The position numbers and the translations under genes are program-made. Positions 11,251 through 47,219 of a DNA stretch of 64,000 bases are shown piece by piece. Source of the DNA: Ceratotherium simum simum (taxonomy: Eukaryota; Chordata; Mammalia; Perissodactyla; Rhinocerotidae). The DNA lies in assembly GCF_000283155.1 (NCBI RefSeq), contig NW_004454160.1, forward strand, positions 10,944,129 to 11,008,128, in the 5' to 3' direction. Within the stretch, counting starts at the first letter, position 1. Every line of letters begins with the position of its first letter. The notes beneath the pieces are model-generated. The model ran no database searches. It was not told the origin of the DNA and saw nothing but the letters and a program-made list of their open reading frames with translations.

Positions 11251-12130
11251 CCTTCTGAGCGACCCCTTTAAGTAAACAAATAATTGGCATAGAGAAATAC
11301 GACCAATGGAGAGAGTCTTCTCTATGTCTGTGAGGCAGTTGCTAGACTGCACTCTCATTTCTCCCCAGGAGGGCACGATGAGGGCCAGAGGGAGGGCTGC
11401 CCAAACCTTTGAGAAGCCAGAGCCTAGAGTCCAATTTCCCAAGGAAGCAATTTGTTATGTGAGACAGCACAACCCCCCACGCTAAATACCAGCAAAATTC
11501 ACTCACCAAGCAAAGTTGGGGCTCAGGTGGCTTTAGTGGGTCGAGAGGAAGCAGCCCCATTCTATCATATACCCTTTCTCCTTCCTTCATTCATTCACCA
11601 AACCTTGACTGAGGATCCACTAAACAACCACAAGGTCTGAGGGATTCAAAGATGAATTGGATTCAAAATCAGAATCAGATTCCAGGTGGAGGAATTCAGT
11701 CTGGGGGAAACCCATTGGTAAAACAGACAAAGTACAATATGAAGTGATAGTGCTAATAACAGAAATATGTACAGAGATGAGCCAGCATAAAGGAGCCAGC
11801 TAATAGCCTTCTGGTACAGCAGCCATTGGAGGAGCTGGAGGAAACAGTTCTAATCTTTCCAAGGAAGGGCACCACCACTCCCCAAAAAATTGCTTGCCTG
11901 AAGCAGCCTGCTATGATGGAGGAGTGTGTTGGATGCCTTGAAGCCCCTGAAACCAAGACCCTATAATCTGGAGTTTGAACGTGGGGAGAGCTTCCCGCGT
12001 TTGTGCCTCTAATCTCTAGCTCTAAATTGCAAGTGAATTCAAGGAAGGAAGAGACTTTTAGGGGATCAGCCCCTCAAAAGGATGAGGCAGAGGTCCTGTA
12101 TCAGAATCCCTAGTTACAGATCATTTCCCT

Positions 12131-12240
12131 AGTTACAGAAATCCTTGAGTCTTTGCCCTTTGTCATATTGAGCTCTTAATTGGCTTGACCCATCACATTG
12201 CTAGATATAAAGGCTACAATCCCTAGACTAAGTAGGTCTC
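12131..12240 (+). promoter_or_regulatory. GNAT2: Putative GNAT2 cone promoter
   Basis: A TATA-like GATATAAAGGC lies at 12203-12213, with TTAATTGG just upstream. A CRX/OTX-type CTAATCTC is found near 12009. A short tandem duplication of CCCTAGTTACAGA precedes it (12106-12118 and 12127-12139). Transcription would begin near 12235 if the TATA-like element is used. This is positional inference; no start-site evidence is available. Confidence 0.35.
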
Positions 12241-12392
12241 CAGCTGGTGGTAGAGAGTCACAGCCAAGACAGGCAGGGTTCAAGAACCTAGAGTATGCTC
12301 CCTCACCCAGCCTCCTATAGACTAGCTTTCTGGAGGACTAAAGAACTGATACTCAATCCCAATTTACCTTTTCCTTATCTTCCATCTCACAG

Positions 12393-20698
<8,306 letters not shown>

Positions 20699-21465
20699 TC
20701 CTCATCATTCCTCAAGTTAGCATTCTATAAACAGGCTTGGAATCTGGGTAATTTCAAGCAGAAAATTATAGGTCAATATACCATGACATGAAGAATGAAC
20801 CCACTCGTCCCTTGGAGATGGAGTGTGCATGACTGCAGCTGTGGCTCCTACATTCTTCTCAAAGTGGGATAGCTGGTGCAGTTTCAAGAGCACAAGGCCA
20901 GGGGTCAGAAGACCCAGGTTCCGGTAATGGTTCTGCCACTTACCATCAAAATGTAAAGATTTCATCTCTCTGAGACTTGAGTTCCTTATCTATAAAATGA
21001 AGATAACTTCTCTACTACTTCACAGGGTTATTCTGATGATCACAAACATAACTAAAGGGAAGGCACATAAAAGCTGTGTGGTTAGAGTCACAGAAAGAAA
21101 TCCTATATAAAAGCTGCCCTTTTTGAAATTCACACCATGTTTTTAGATGAACTATCCCAAGCAAAACAGCTAGTCTTCCCTACAGTCTGCAAAAAATAAT
21201 TAAAAACAAAACCTCAATAAATCCACCCCTTTTTACTAACAGACCTCCATGTGCCTTAGCTCAGAGACCTGGATCACTGGATAGAAGGTGTGAGTTTGTT
21301 AGTTTCTAAGGCACACATCCAAAAATGATCATCTCTATTAAGCACAGACTACCCCTTTGTCCCCCAGGCTGCCCAAAAGACAGAGTTTCCTTTATCTCTA
21401 TATGTAACTGTTTCTCAGCTCTACAAGACACCTTCTGAATAAACTTGAGGACATCAACACACTCC
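20699..21465 (+). other. GNAT2: GNAT2 3' UTR with candidate polyadenylation signals
   Basis: AATAAA occurs at 21216-21221 and 21438-21443. The second, followed by sparse downstream sequence, is taken here as the gene end. A MIR fragment lies inside at about 20930-21075. Confidence 0.5.
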
Positions 21466-22853
21466 CACTCAGAGTATTAATGATTTTATTGCTGCCACTT
21501 CTCTATGACAAAATTTAGAATAAATGAGCAACCCTAAAATTCTCATTTCAACTGCTACATGTTTTAGGAGAACAAAAAAGACAGCTGATCTTGCTTTAGG
21601 CACTGAAAATCTTTGCAGTTGGGTCCATGTGATGCCTGGCTGAAAACAACATCTCCCCAAACAGGCCAACAAGTAAATTATTCCTTTGAACTCCTTTGAA
21701 GGGAAATGAAGCTTGCATTTATCTTGACAGGAGGTGGTGAAGTCAAGTATAGATTTAGCATTTACAACTACTAGTGAGGAAAGCTCTTAGCATCCAAGAT
21801 TTAGTATATAAAAGAAAGTGTCAATTAAGATGAAAATCTGCTCCTTGCCAGAAACACACATTCACACTTAGGCTGCTACTAACAATATTGATACTAGAAA
21901 GCCATATGAGCTTGAAATACACTGAAGAATAAATTTGCAGCTGTTAAAATTGGATTCATTTTAATAGTCTTTCTGATTCCCTGAAAAGAAACCAACTTGG
22001 GAGAATTACCAGAGAAATAAGGGAAACGAGTCTGCCTACTGCTGATTAAAAAACAAGCCAAAGAAAAAACCTGGGCAAGACGTCTTGCATCCAAGAGCTG
22101 TTCAGGGACTATTCTAAATGGCATGCTCCAACTATCACTAACCTGTTTGCTTTAACTCAACATACAAGGGTTCTGAGTCTTTTTTTGTATCATGGATCCC
22201 CCTGGCAGTTTGATGAAACCTATGGACCTCTTCTCAGAATATTTAAAAATGCATAAAATAAAAATCAGAGAATTACAAAGGAAACCAACATACTAAAAAA
22301 AGTTCTATCTTTGGAGCTCTAAAGTCCCACGTTAAGAATCCTCGCTACAGCTATGATCTTGTCTATTCAGGCCTCAAATTTACCCCATTTATTCCATATT
22401 CAAATAGGAAAGCCCCAGCTCCCCCCAAATCGTACCAGATTGTTTATTTACTTTATTAACTTTTCCTTGATCTTTGACTCTAGGCAGGAATTGGTAAATG
22501 GGCCAAACAATAAAAGCCTAGCCCAGGCTCCTTGGTTATTGATGTTCATAAAGAACCTGCCCTATACTACTAGCATGAAAACAGAGCCAGTGGGATGGGT
22601 CTTCTGGTAGAACAATCTCTAGCTGAATGAAACAGGGTTGTATTTTAGTTTTCTTCTTTTTCTCTGGTAGACAGCCCAACTTTTAACTGGTTTATAAATA
22701 AATTCATGCAAGCCACCTTGTACGAACACTGCAAAATGTTTATTTTGAAGGCTAGATGGGTTGGAGCCTAAAGTAATGTGATCTACAGCTGCTTTACTGA
22801 GGTTAGGATCTGTGTATTCATCTTAAAATGTTTTCAAGCTAAAACTCTTCTGG

Positions 22854-23106
22854 TGGGGTCGGCCCAGTGGCGCAAGCAGTTAAGTGCGCGCGCTCTGCTG
22901 CGGCGGCCCGGGGTTCGCTGGGTCGGATCCCGGGGGCGCAAGGACGCACTGCTTGGCAAGCCATGCTGTGACGGCGTCCCATACAAAGTGGAGGAAGATG
23001 GGCACAGATGTTAGCCCAGGGCCAGTCCTCAGCAAAAAAAGAGGAGGATTGGCAGATGTTAGCACAGGGCTGATCTCCTCACAAAAAAATAAAAAATAAA
23101 AAAAAT
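22854..23106 (+). mobile_element. ERE SINE
   Basis: ERE head (tggggtcggcccagtggcg, then gttcgctgggtcggatccc) with the two-part ggaggattggcagatgtta tail. 13-bp target-site duplications AAAACTCTTCTGG lie at 22841-22853 and 23107-23119. Confidence 0.9.
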
Positions 23107-23649
23107 AAAACTCTTCTGGCGAGTCTACATGGAATAAAACTTGGCGGCCTCGGTCATCCATTCACCTGTACCTTAGAACAAAGTGAAATAATTTTCTGAA
23201 ACTCTTGGCCAACACTCGGTTCTCCTCTGAGTACAGGTAAGAGGACTTCACCTCAAATGCTCTCAATAGGCTTCCAAAAAAGGCATTAATCCTTACCCCA
23301 GCTTAATTGTCTGTCAGGCCCAAGATGGTTCTCAAATCCTACACCGTTAGGGCTAGAGACAAAGTGTGTTGCTGCTACTTCTACACAGCTGGCTTATTTT
23401 TATCTTGTGGACATTTTGATTGTGTGCATCAAAAGTTCTCTTTGCATAAAACAGCTGTTAGAAAGCTTAAAACCAAAATTAAGCCATACACTCATTCTGC
23501 TGTCTTTGTCTTCTTTTGCTTCATTTTAAATTTACACTATACAGTTGAATTTTATGTACTTTTATAAGTCATCAGAAATTCTTTTTTGTAACAAGGGAGG
23601 TCAGAAACAAACATTCAACCCCATTTTCATGAACTGCAGTCTTAATTCT

Positions 23650-23815
23650 TAGAATGATAACGCTAGAAGAAACTTAAAAATATTCCAGGCTCATCACTAG
23701 TGATTTACAGATTAGAAACTGAGGCCAAGGGAGGTGGACTGTCTTCATCAAAATCACACTACTAGGAAGTAGGAGAACCAGAACTCCAAAACAGGTCTTC
23801 TGAATCCAAAGCCAG
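23650..23815 (+). repeat. MIR SINE fragment
   Basis: Phrases gattagaaactgaggccaag and aaatcacactactaggaag are MIR-like. Confidence 0.45.
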
Positions 23816-24204
23816 TGGTCTTTCTATATGCACCATCCTACCAACAGCTCACCATACACTATAAAGCCAAAGTCAATTTTTTCATTCTTCTAAGCTCCTC
23901 TTATTCCCAACCAAATTCTTGGTTATTTTTTAATTACACCATCTCTAAATCACAGATATTTAACAAAATCATCTCCACACTAAACACAAATCAGTTTCAA
24001 AAGGAATGCGAAATCAGCATAAAATAACAAAAGTTTGTTGTTGAAGGTATAATTTCCTGTTCATATCCTTAGAGGGCAAAGACCGAAATGCACTTCCCTT
24101 ACATTGCATGATTAGACACTGATGACAGAAAGTCAAACGTAATTAGGTTCCATTTCATGTAAATCTGATGACAGCTGCTTCTTTTTCTTTTTTTTTTTTT
24201 AACA

Positions 24205-24525
24205 AAAATACAATATGATTGACACAAAATGACAAAAACTGTATGATTCTACTTTTATGAGGCATCTAAAGTAGTCAAATTTATAAAGACAGAAAAGTAG
24301 AATGACGGTTACCAGGGGCTGGGAGAAGGGAATGGGGAGTTACTGTTTATTGGGTACAGAGTTTCAGTTTGGGAAGACGAAAAACGTTCTGGAGATAGAT
24401 GGTGGTGATGGTTGTACAACAATGTGAATGTACTTAATACCACCAAACTATATGTTTAAAAATATTAAAAGTGGTAAATTTTACGTTATGCATATTTTAC
24501 CACAATAAAAAAATAATGGAAAAAA
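24205..24525 (+). mobile_element. L1 3' end fragment
   Basis: Carries the common L1 3'-terminal block: ggttaccaggggctgggag, agtttcagtttgggaagac, gatggtggtgatggttgtac and attttaccacaataaaaa. Confidence 0.6.
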
Positions 24526-24776
24526 TACAGTATAATTGGAAATGTGCTTTTCTGTTTCTGTGGATAAAAGTATGGATAAAAGAAGCACAAAAATTCAGTC
24601 TAAAAAGCAATATAAAATAAGACATGTTTACTTGTAACAGTTCCTACTCTGATAAAAAATTCACTTACATGTACCCCAAACAATCCAAATCAGGGTAGCC
24701 CCATCCCCAAGGTGAGAAACGACAGCATTCAAAACCCACTCTATACTTGGAGGTGTGCCGTAGACCAAAGTGTGCC

Positions 24777-24851
24777 GGCCATGCTGGGTGGAGAAGGTGG
24801 TGAAGGGTGAAGAGCGCTTACCTCCCACTGCCCTCTCTACCCGGCACAGCC
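24777..24851 (-). ncRNA. MIR197: microRNA precursor miR-197
   Basis: On the minus strand this 75-nt segment folds as a hairpin and matches, as I recall it, the human mir-197 precursor at all but one loop base (AAGCGCTC here, AAGAGCTC in human). The 3p mature sequence, beginning TTCACCACCTTCTCC, lies at 24783-24804. The 5p sequence, beginning CGGGTAGAGAGGG, lies at 24821-24843. Its position between the 3' ends of GNAT2 and GNAI3, on the GNAI3 strand, is also its human position. It acts as a post-transcriptional repressor through RISC. It probably derives from its own primary transcript or from GNAI3 read-through; the sequence does not say which. Confidence 0.96.
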
Positions 24852-25299
24852 CCCGGAGCACAGATTCCAGCAGGACTTCAGTGTTGGGCCAGGGACTGCA
24901 AGTGTGCCAGAGCCTCTGGTGATCCTGCTAAGTAAAAGCGTGAAGACATTTCTGTGAGGTCAAACAGACATACTGCAGATTGCAGAAGGGAACTTTTCTG
25001 TCTTTTGGCCGCAATAAAGCAAGCACTAGTATGAAGAGAAAATAACTGAATTTAAATGCAAAACAAAGCAAAGACCTTTTCATCCTGCTTCACATATTTT
25101 AGAGCAAATTTATAGGTGAATGTCATTTCAGGGCTTCAAAATGAATATGGGAAAAGTCATGCTGAGAAAAGACAACCAGCTACAATGAATACATTTGTTC
25201 ATATTGCCTTAGGAGATTACTTTTTTTGCAGTGCAGTATAACCTTGAGGATCATAAAGAATATTTACAAAGCACCTTTAAATATATTATTTCTATTTGG

Positions 25300-25435
25300 T
25301 CAGAACCATAGAACATCTCCGCTGGAAGGAATAATTTAGTCCTCTTTAGGTAACAGATGAAGGCTGTAAGGCTGAAAGATTTCATAGCTAGTGGGAAGCA
25401 GAGAAAAGACCAGAACCCAGCACACCAAACAACTC
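25300..25435 (+). repeat. MIR SINE fragment
   Basis: MIR-like block gtcagaaccatagaacatct, then gatttcatagctagtggga and agaacccagcacacc. Confidence 0.45.
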
Positions 25436-26380
25436 TCAACCTCCTAAGATTCTGAGAGGTCTCAGGACATTTACCCTACATGAGCAAGGATGAACAGTTA
25501 GAAAGAACAGGTAATTTCTTGTGATTTGTTATGTCTACTGGGATTCTCTCTCTTGCATATAAACAAGCCTATTGGTAAAAATGTTTAGATAACCCAAAGG
25601 AATATAAGGGGGGATAGTAGAGGACAGGAGATAGATAAACCAGGTTGTATAGAATTTAATATTCCAGCTGTCAAAGACCTTACAGCTTTTAGTAAATGCT
25701 AATACATTGAGATGGTGTATCCCAGCAGTGTATTTACTAAATATTTGATTATTTCTGCTACCTTGTTGGTTCCCACTAGATTTCAGGAAGAGAAAACATC
25801 AGCACTAGGCATACTAAGACTTTTATATTTGACTCCTCAATCATTCCCTTTACCTACCCCTTCCCATGCTCTCTCAAAAAGACTTTCATTCTATATTTTA
25901 GAGCCAGCTAGCTTTGTTCTTTATCCACCAACTGCAAATGAACATTCATGTCATTACATATAGTTACCTCTGTCACAGGATTTTATCTTTACTTTGGTGT
26001 GTGTATCTTTCAATTTTCACTGCATAAATAAATGTAGTGAAACAAACGAAATAAATGTTTGGATACTCCAAGTGTGTTGTTTTGTCTTAATTTTGTATAA
26101 ACACTAAATACTCTGCATCTAAAATGTAGGAATTTTCTCTGACCAAACAGTCCTGATACTAATTTTTTTTTTGGTGAAAGGCACTTTAAGTCATGTAGAA
26201 AAGGTGCTTCTTACTTATTGGCAAATAAAAAATAACTCAGTCATTCACTAGTGATTTTGAGGTTATCTGTCAACTATTTGTGTTGATCTTTAACATTAGG
26301 TCCTATTTAGTTGTCCCCAAATGTTAGCCCAGGTTAGCTGCATCAGAACCACCAGAGAAATTATTTAAAAATGCAAGCTC

Positions 26381-26577
26381 GGGGCCGGCCCTGTGGCTTA
26401 GTGGTTAAGTGCACGCACTCTGCTACTGGCGGCCCAGGTTCGGATCCTGGGCACGCACCAACGCACCGCTGCTCTGGCCATGCTGAGGCCGGGTCCCACG
26501 TACAGCAACTAGAAGGATGTACAGCTATAACATACAACTATCTACTGGGGCTTTGGGGGAAAAAATAAATAAATAAA
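26381..26577 (+). mobile_element. ERE SINE, short form with a GGGGCTTTGGGG end
   Basis: Head GGGGCCGGCCCTGTGGCTTA with GGTTCGGATCC, then acagcaactagaaggatgt and actggggctttggggg before the A-rich tail. Imperfect target duplications (ttatttaaaaatgcaagctc at left, a close copy at right, about 26578-26600). Confidence 0.9.
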
Positions 26578-26600
26578 ATTATTTAAAAAAATACAAGTTC

Positions 26601-26845
26601 AGGGCTGGCCCAGTGGCGCAAGCGGTTAAGTGCGCGCACTCCGCTGCAGCAGCCCGGGGTTCATGGGTTCGGAACCCCGGGCACGCACGGACGCACCGCT
26701 TGTCAGGCCATGCTGTGGCAGGCATCCCATATTAAGTGGAGGAAGATGGGCATGGATGTGAGCCCAGGGCCAGTCTTCCTCAGCAAAAAGAGGAGGATTG
26801 GCAGATGTTAGCTAAGGGCCGATCTTCCTCACAAAAAAATAAAAA
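26601..26845 (+). mobile_element. ERE SINE, two-part tail form
   Basis: Directly follows the previous ERE, having inserted at its 3' duplication. It has the head, then aagtggaggaagatgggca and ggaggattggcagatgtta. A further copy of the target (taaaagttc) follows its tail. Confidence 0.9.
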
Positions 26846-28455
26846 TAAAAGTTCCCAGGACCTGTCACAGACATCTTAATTTAGTAGAGTTTAGCCAGGG
26901 AATCTGTATATGTTACCCTTGCACCTCAGGTATCTACTGCTGTATAACATTCCTTATCTCTTAGTCCCCAGAAGGCTTGAGGCAGGCCAGGTGTAGGCCT
27001 GACACAGTATCAGAAAAAAGCTGTCCTGCCCTGACTTGTTCTGAAGTATGCTCTCCTCAGCAGAAGTAAGTCATAAAAGGTCATGAGAAAACTGGAGGGG
27101 TGGGGATGTTTAAAACCTAAACAAAGGTAAAGGAACAAAGATCTTGACCATCCTGAAAGTTAGTTCTCCACTGCCTCACTTAAATCTTTCTTTTACTTCC
27201 TGATAGTCGATGGCAAGATCAACTTTCAACTTTAGGCCTCTAAGCAACCTGGTTTTCTCTTGTGCTTGGATGGCCATAAAACTACATGGGGAGATGTAGC
27301 TGGTCCAGGGCAGGTCTCTGATTTGTACTGTGAAGCCTGAAGTAGAACACAAAAATTACCTGGCAGCATTGGGAAATTGAGATAACGTTGTTCTTAAAGT
27401 CAGTATCACATATGCAAGTTCTCACAAGTAATTAGAGTGAAGGGAATTAGTGCTGTTGTGGGTCTGTACAAATGAGTTGAGGACTGTGATTTTTTTGAAC
27501 ATCTAGAAGGAAAAAAATCCATCAAAGGCAGGTTTTTAATTGGAATAGAGACTAACTTTACCTTATACGTAACTGTCAATACAGCAAGGAGCTCTGCAAC
27601 AGGAAACTCCAGAACTATGCTAAGCAAATGGATAAATATCTGAAGTAACTAATCAAGCCAGACAAGCAATGTCCAAAGAAAGTCACAGCTACAAACCAGA
27701 GAAGAGTGGTCAAGATATAAGAATATAAAGTGGGCAAATGAATTAGAAGAACCAGCAGTTATTTTTAAACACTCCAAAATGTGCATATAGTAAAACACAA
27801 ATAGAATACAAAAGAGAATAAAAAATAAACAAGGCAAAAAAAGTTTTTAAAAATTTGGTCCATCTATTCTTACATGTAGCACCTTGTAAAAAATAACAAT
27901 CCATTAGTGAAAATAATAATAAAATGATACATGGAACTGGAGATTTAGAATGCAAACTGTCAAAGATGAAAATGTCATCTCAAGATCCACTTATGAATAA
28001 CTGTAAAAGTTCCTGGAATTTTCATGCCAGGAGGTGAAATCTGTTGCAGGGCTGAATTTATAAGGTTAGGGAAGACTGGCCATTAAGGAGCAGAATACTT
28101 CCTCTTTACAGAGAGCCTAATGGATGGCAATTCTATAGCCCAAGGTTTTAATCAGGTGGAGAAGATGTGACTGTCAACAAAATAAAGCTATTGTTGCAGT
28201 CCTTCCTGCTAGGATCTATTACTGTTCTTTATTCAGTAAAATTTAATTTTCTTAGATGTGCCGATTTCTTAGATGGTCCAAACCCTGGCCACCTGAATTC
28301 TGAAACATGATCCATCACAAATCTCCAGCATTCTCCACAGAAAAGACACAAGGCAACTTTTAGGTTCTTTGATTACAACTATCAATCCTTTTTCTCCAGG
28401 CTAGCAGCTATGATGTTTCATCCCCACATTCTGGCTCTGCTATAAGAAAAGATCT

Positions 28456-30942
28456 TTTATTTCAAAATACAATAGTGATTTGCAAGGCTGATGATCAGAA
28501 TCACCTTTTTAAAATTACAGATTGCCAGCCCACCAGCCAAGAGTCAATCTCTGAGATAGATCCAGGTGATTTCCACTTAAGGCATATTTGAAAACCACTG
28601 ACTTAAATTGCGTCCCTGTGTCCTCAAGAAATGTGCATTTAGATAAGTTATTTGGGATGGTGGGATGGGGGATGATCTTCATGTGAACACAGAACAAATG
28701 TAAATGGTGTAGAGGCAGAAAAGTGGAGAACTACTATTTTTCATTAACACAAGGGCTAAAAAATGAACATCTCAGATAGACATATTCAAATGAAAATACA
28801 AAATGCATTTCAAAGTAAAATTAACTTTTTTGGATTATCTGTTATTTTGGGTTATCAATAACACCATCCCATTAGTCTGGACTATAGAAAGACTACAGTT
28901 AAAACAACATTCCACCAGTTCTCATTTTCAGATGATCCTTATTACAGAATACAATAAGGAAAAGATATATTCAAAATGAACACGTAAAAACTATCAACCC
29001 TATTTACATTGTGGGCATAAGTCAATCATCAATTGAAGCTGACAGTTTTCTTTTAGATCCAGATTCCCCAACCCCCCAAAAAATTGTTAAATAATACAGT
29101 TATATCATCTGCATAGTTATACTGTTCCAAATAGAATAAGAAAAAAAAAACTACCAATAAAGGCACTGAACTGCTGTGGCTTGCTTTCTGAACCAGCTTT
29201 GATGACCACCAAAAATTTTTTTTTAAACTAGTGAAAGGTCACATCAAAAAATGAAATAGAATCCAATCCAAAAAGATTGGACCCAAAAGGCACTGCTCAA
29301 ACTACTGGAATGCTCAAAATGCATTCTCTTCATTTGCCTTCCCCCAATGGACCATTCAACATTTAATGACATCTGCTGTACACTGTACAAAAGGACCTGC
29401 AGGCTGAGGTGAATACAGCTCTCCATACAACCAAAATGTAAATCTGGAAAATGGATTATGACGGCATATCACTTACACAAATATGACATAAGATCCTCAG
29501 TCAGGCCAAGACTCAACAATACTATTACACCAACAGACTTCAGGGAACCCTTCTACCTAAACCCATTCTCGACAAAGGCCAAAGCACACTCAGCAGGGGC
29601 AAAAAGAAACAGAAGAAAATATTCCAGAAAAGACTAGTTACAAACAGGAACAAACCTGGACTCTTTACTCACCATTTTAATACTGCTGCCAACTATAACA
29701 GATTAAAATCTGTACATACGACAAAGTGGAAAAAAGTCCCAAAATGCAACAGTTTCAGCAAAAGAAGATACTGACTAAGGATTACTACAATTAACATTGC
29801 TACAATAAAAACAATGGCAAACAGGGATTTGGCACCACATTTACAAAGTAAAAGCATGCACTGTTAATACACTTTAGAAATTTCCCAACAGAAAAAGCCA
29901 TGGAAGATGGAAAACAAGGGGCATCTTTTACAGAACTCCCTATGACTGACACAAACAAGCAAGAATCAAAGTGGCCAATTTAGTAGATATGTAGCAGCAA
30001 AGTCACTGGTTCTGTTTGGAATTTAGCAATTTGCATTTCTAATTGGCAGCTGCCCCCAAGTGTGTCCATATCCAAGAAGTTGATTTTATCATACTACATC
30101 AGCATTTATCTAGTAATTTGGTAATCAGCATAAATCAGGTAACTTTCAGCCATAAACTTAAAAAAAAGAGAGCTAGAATCTTATTACAGAACTCTCCAAT
30201 GAAATCACCATTTAGAACCATAATGGTACTTTGAACAGGACAGTAACATAAATTTCACCCAAAAAAGTTATAATTATAGCCCCAATAACTGTAAAGAATT
30301 AAGTAATTATGGAAATATTATATCTGGACGATACCAAGAGTTAAAAACAAAGAGTTCCTACTAAGAGGAATATTTTCAAGATGAGCTGGTCACATCGTGT
30401 GCATAGTTAAGACTGTGTTTTAATCAAGACTCTTTTGCAAACAAAGAAATAAAATTTAGTAAAGTTATTCTTCTCTTGATGAAAAAAAAACTTTAAAAAT
30501 TACTGGTGGTTTTTTAAGAAGGGAAATAAAAAGAGTAAGCTACATATTGAAGTTCTGGAATGCAGCACCTCAACTCCACATCTGCCCTAAACATTTGAGA
30601 TTATGAAATCCAAGTGACATCTTGATGACTGAATCATACTTTACAGTTGTTCCAATTCCAAGGTATGACTTTAGCATCTCGTGTCAATTAAGAGTTTCCT
30701 AATACAGAAGACTGTGCTAAAGAGTGCTAAGATTCTGCATGCTGCTGCCATTCCCTGGTCCCGTTCATGCTTGCAGCTGCCCAATGAGACAGCAAAAGAA
30801 GTCTGGTCTCAACACTCCACACTGTAATAACTAGAAAAGAAGAACATTATTAATTAGAAAAAGTTTACAAAGTCAAGAGACATCACCATAGCACTATAAC
30901 TGAATTCTTCGAAGTTTTACCTTTTATTAACATCCACACTCT
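28456..30942 (-). other. GNAI3: GNAI3 3' UTR (extent approximate)
   Basis: Mammalian GNAI3 transcripts have a long 3' UTR. On the minus strand the only AATAAA I found downstream of the stop within range is the complement at 28456-28461; ATTAAA variants occur at about 29362 and 29676. The true end could be any of these. A MER5A-like piece lies near the distal end (about 28470-28605). Confidence 0.4.
28470..28605 (-). mobile_element. MER5A-like DNA transposon fragment
   Basis: Contains gatgatcagaatcacctttt and gcatatttgaaaaccactg, typical of MER5A ends. Confidence 0.5.
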
Positions 30943-46615
<15,673 letters not shown>

Positions 46616-47219
46616 CTGAAAGAAGAGAAAGCCAGACTTTGAATTCATCTATAATCAAACACAAAAGTATGAAATCAACATGTGATAATTCTAGATTAAT
46701 GGAAACCACAGGTCTAAGGGAAAACCTTGATGAGGCTTTCTACCTATCAGAAAAAACTTCTCCATTAGAGTTTTTTACTTTCTTTACATAACTCAGCAAC
46801 CAAATGTAATTCATTGAAAGTGTCCCAGGGCCTACTTGATATTATTTGTGTAAAGCAGGCATTCTCAAGGAGATATGGCAACATAAACACCTCTAGGAAC
46901 TCATCCTCTACATCAAACATCACGATATAAACACTGAACATAGGTAAAAATGAAATGATTATTTTTTTGGTCTATTCACTTTTATTAATTCCTCTGTCAA
47001 CACCCACGGACCTAAGGAATGTTCCAAGAGCAATTCTCTCAGCCATGGGACTACAGAGTTCAAAACAGAAGTAGAGGAGGCACTGTCCCCCACCACTTTT
47101 TCACTGCATATCCCCTCAAGACCACATTTCCCTTCTCGGCAAGCTAGGATCACTTGAATAACCACAAACATCAGGTGGGGCCTCTGAACTCCTTGACATT
47201 CCACCTGCATTTCCGTAGT

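Larger units (their letters stand above)
5861..12130. other. Intergenic region between divergent AMPD2 and GNAT2
   Basis: AMPD2 reads leftward and GNAT2 rightward from here. The region is mostly old interspersed repeats (MIR, L1, L2, MER5, one ERE). I see no further exon with coding similarity. A 21-bp tandem duplication containing GCAAGAATCTCAGCGGGGT lies at about 8305-8346. Confidence 0.7.
21466..24776. other. Intergenic sequence downstream of GNAT2
   Basis: Between the convergent genes I see unique AT-rich sequence plus an ERE (22854-23106), a MIR (about 23650-23815) and an L1 3' end (about 24205-24525). No exon is recognised. The short open frames have no family resemblance. Confidence 0.6.
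26310..26935. mobile_element. MER5A remnant split by two EREs
   Basis: The left half (to about 26357) has gcatcagaaccaccagaga and the right half (from about 26846) has gttcccaggacctgtcacag, then gggaatctgtatatgtt. Joined, they give a MER5A-type element with 26381-26845 inserted inside it. Confidence 0.55.
24852..28455. other. Intergenic sequence between MIR197 and the GNAI3 3' end
   Basis: AT-rich unique sequence with a MIR (about 25300-25435), a MER5A split by two EREs (about 26310-26935) and no recognisable exon. On the minus strand it is the sequence just downstream of GNAI3, so a primary transcript for miR-197 may cross it. Confidence 0.5.

Noticed and set aside
22880..23161. Open frames inside ERE SINEs (also at 7235-7501, 32100-32453, 56803-57069 and others)
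   Set aside because: The same peptides recur wherever an ERE lies; the elements are noncoding pol III-type SINEs.
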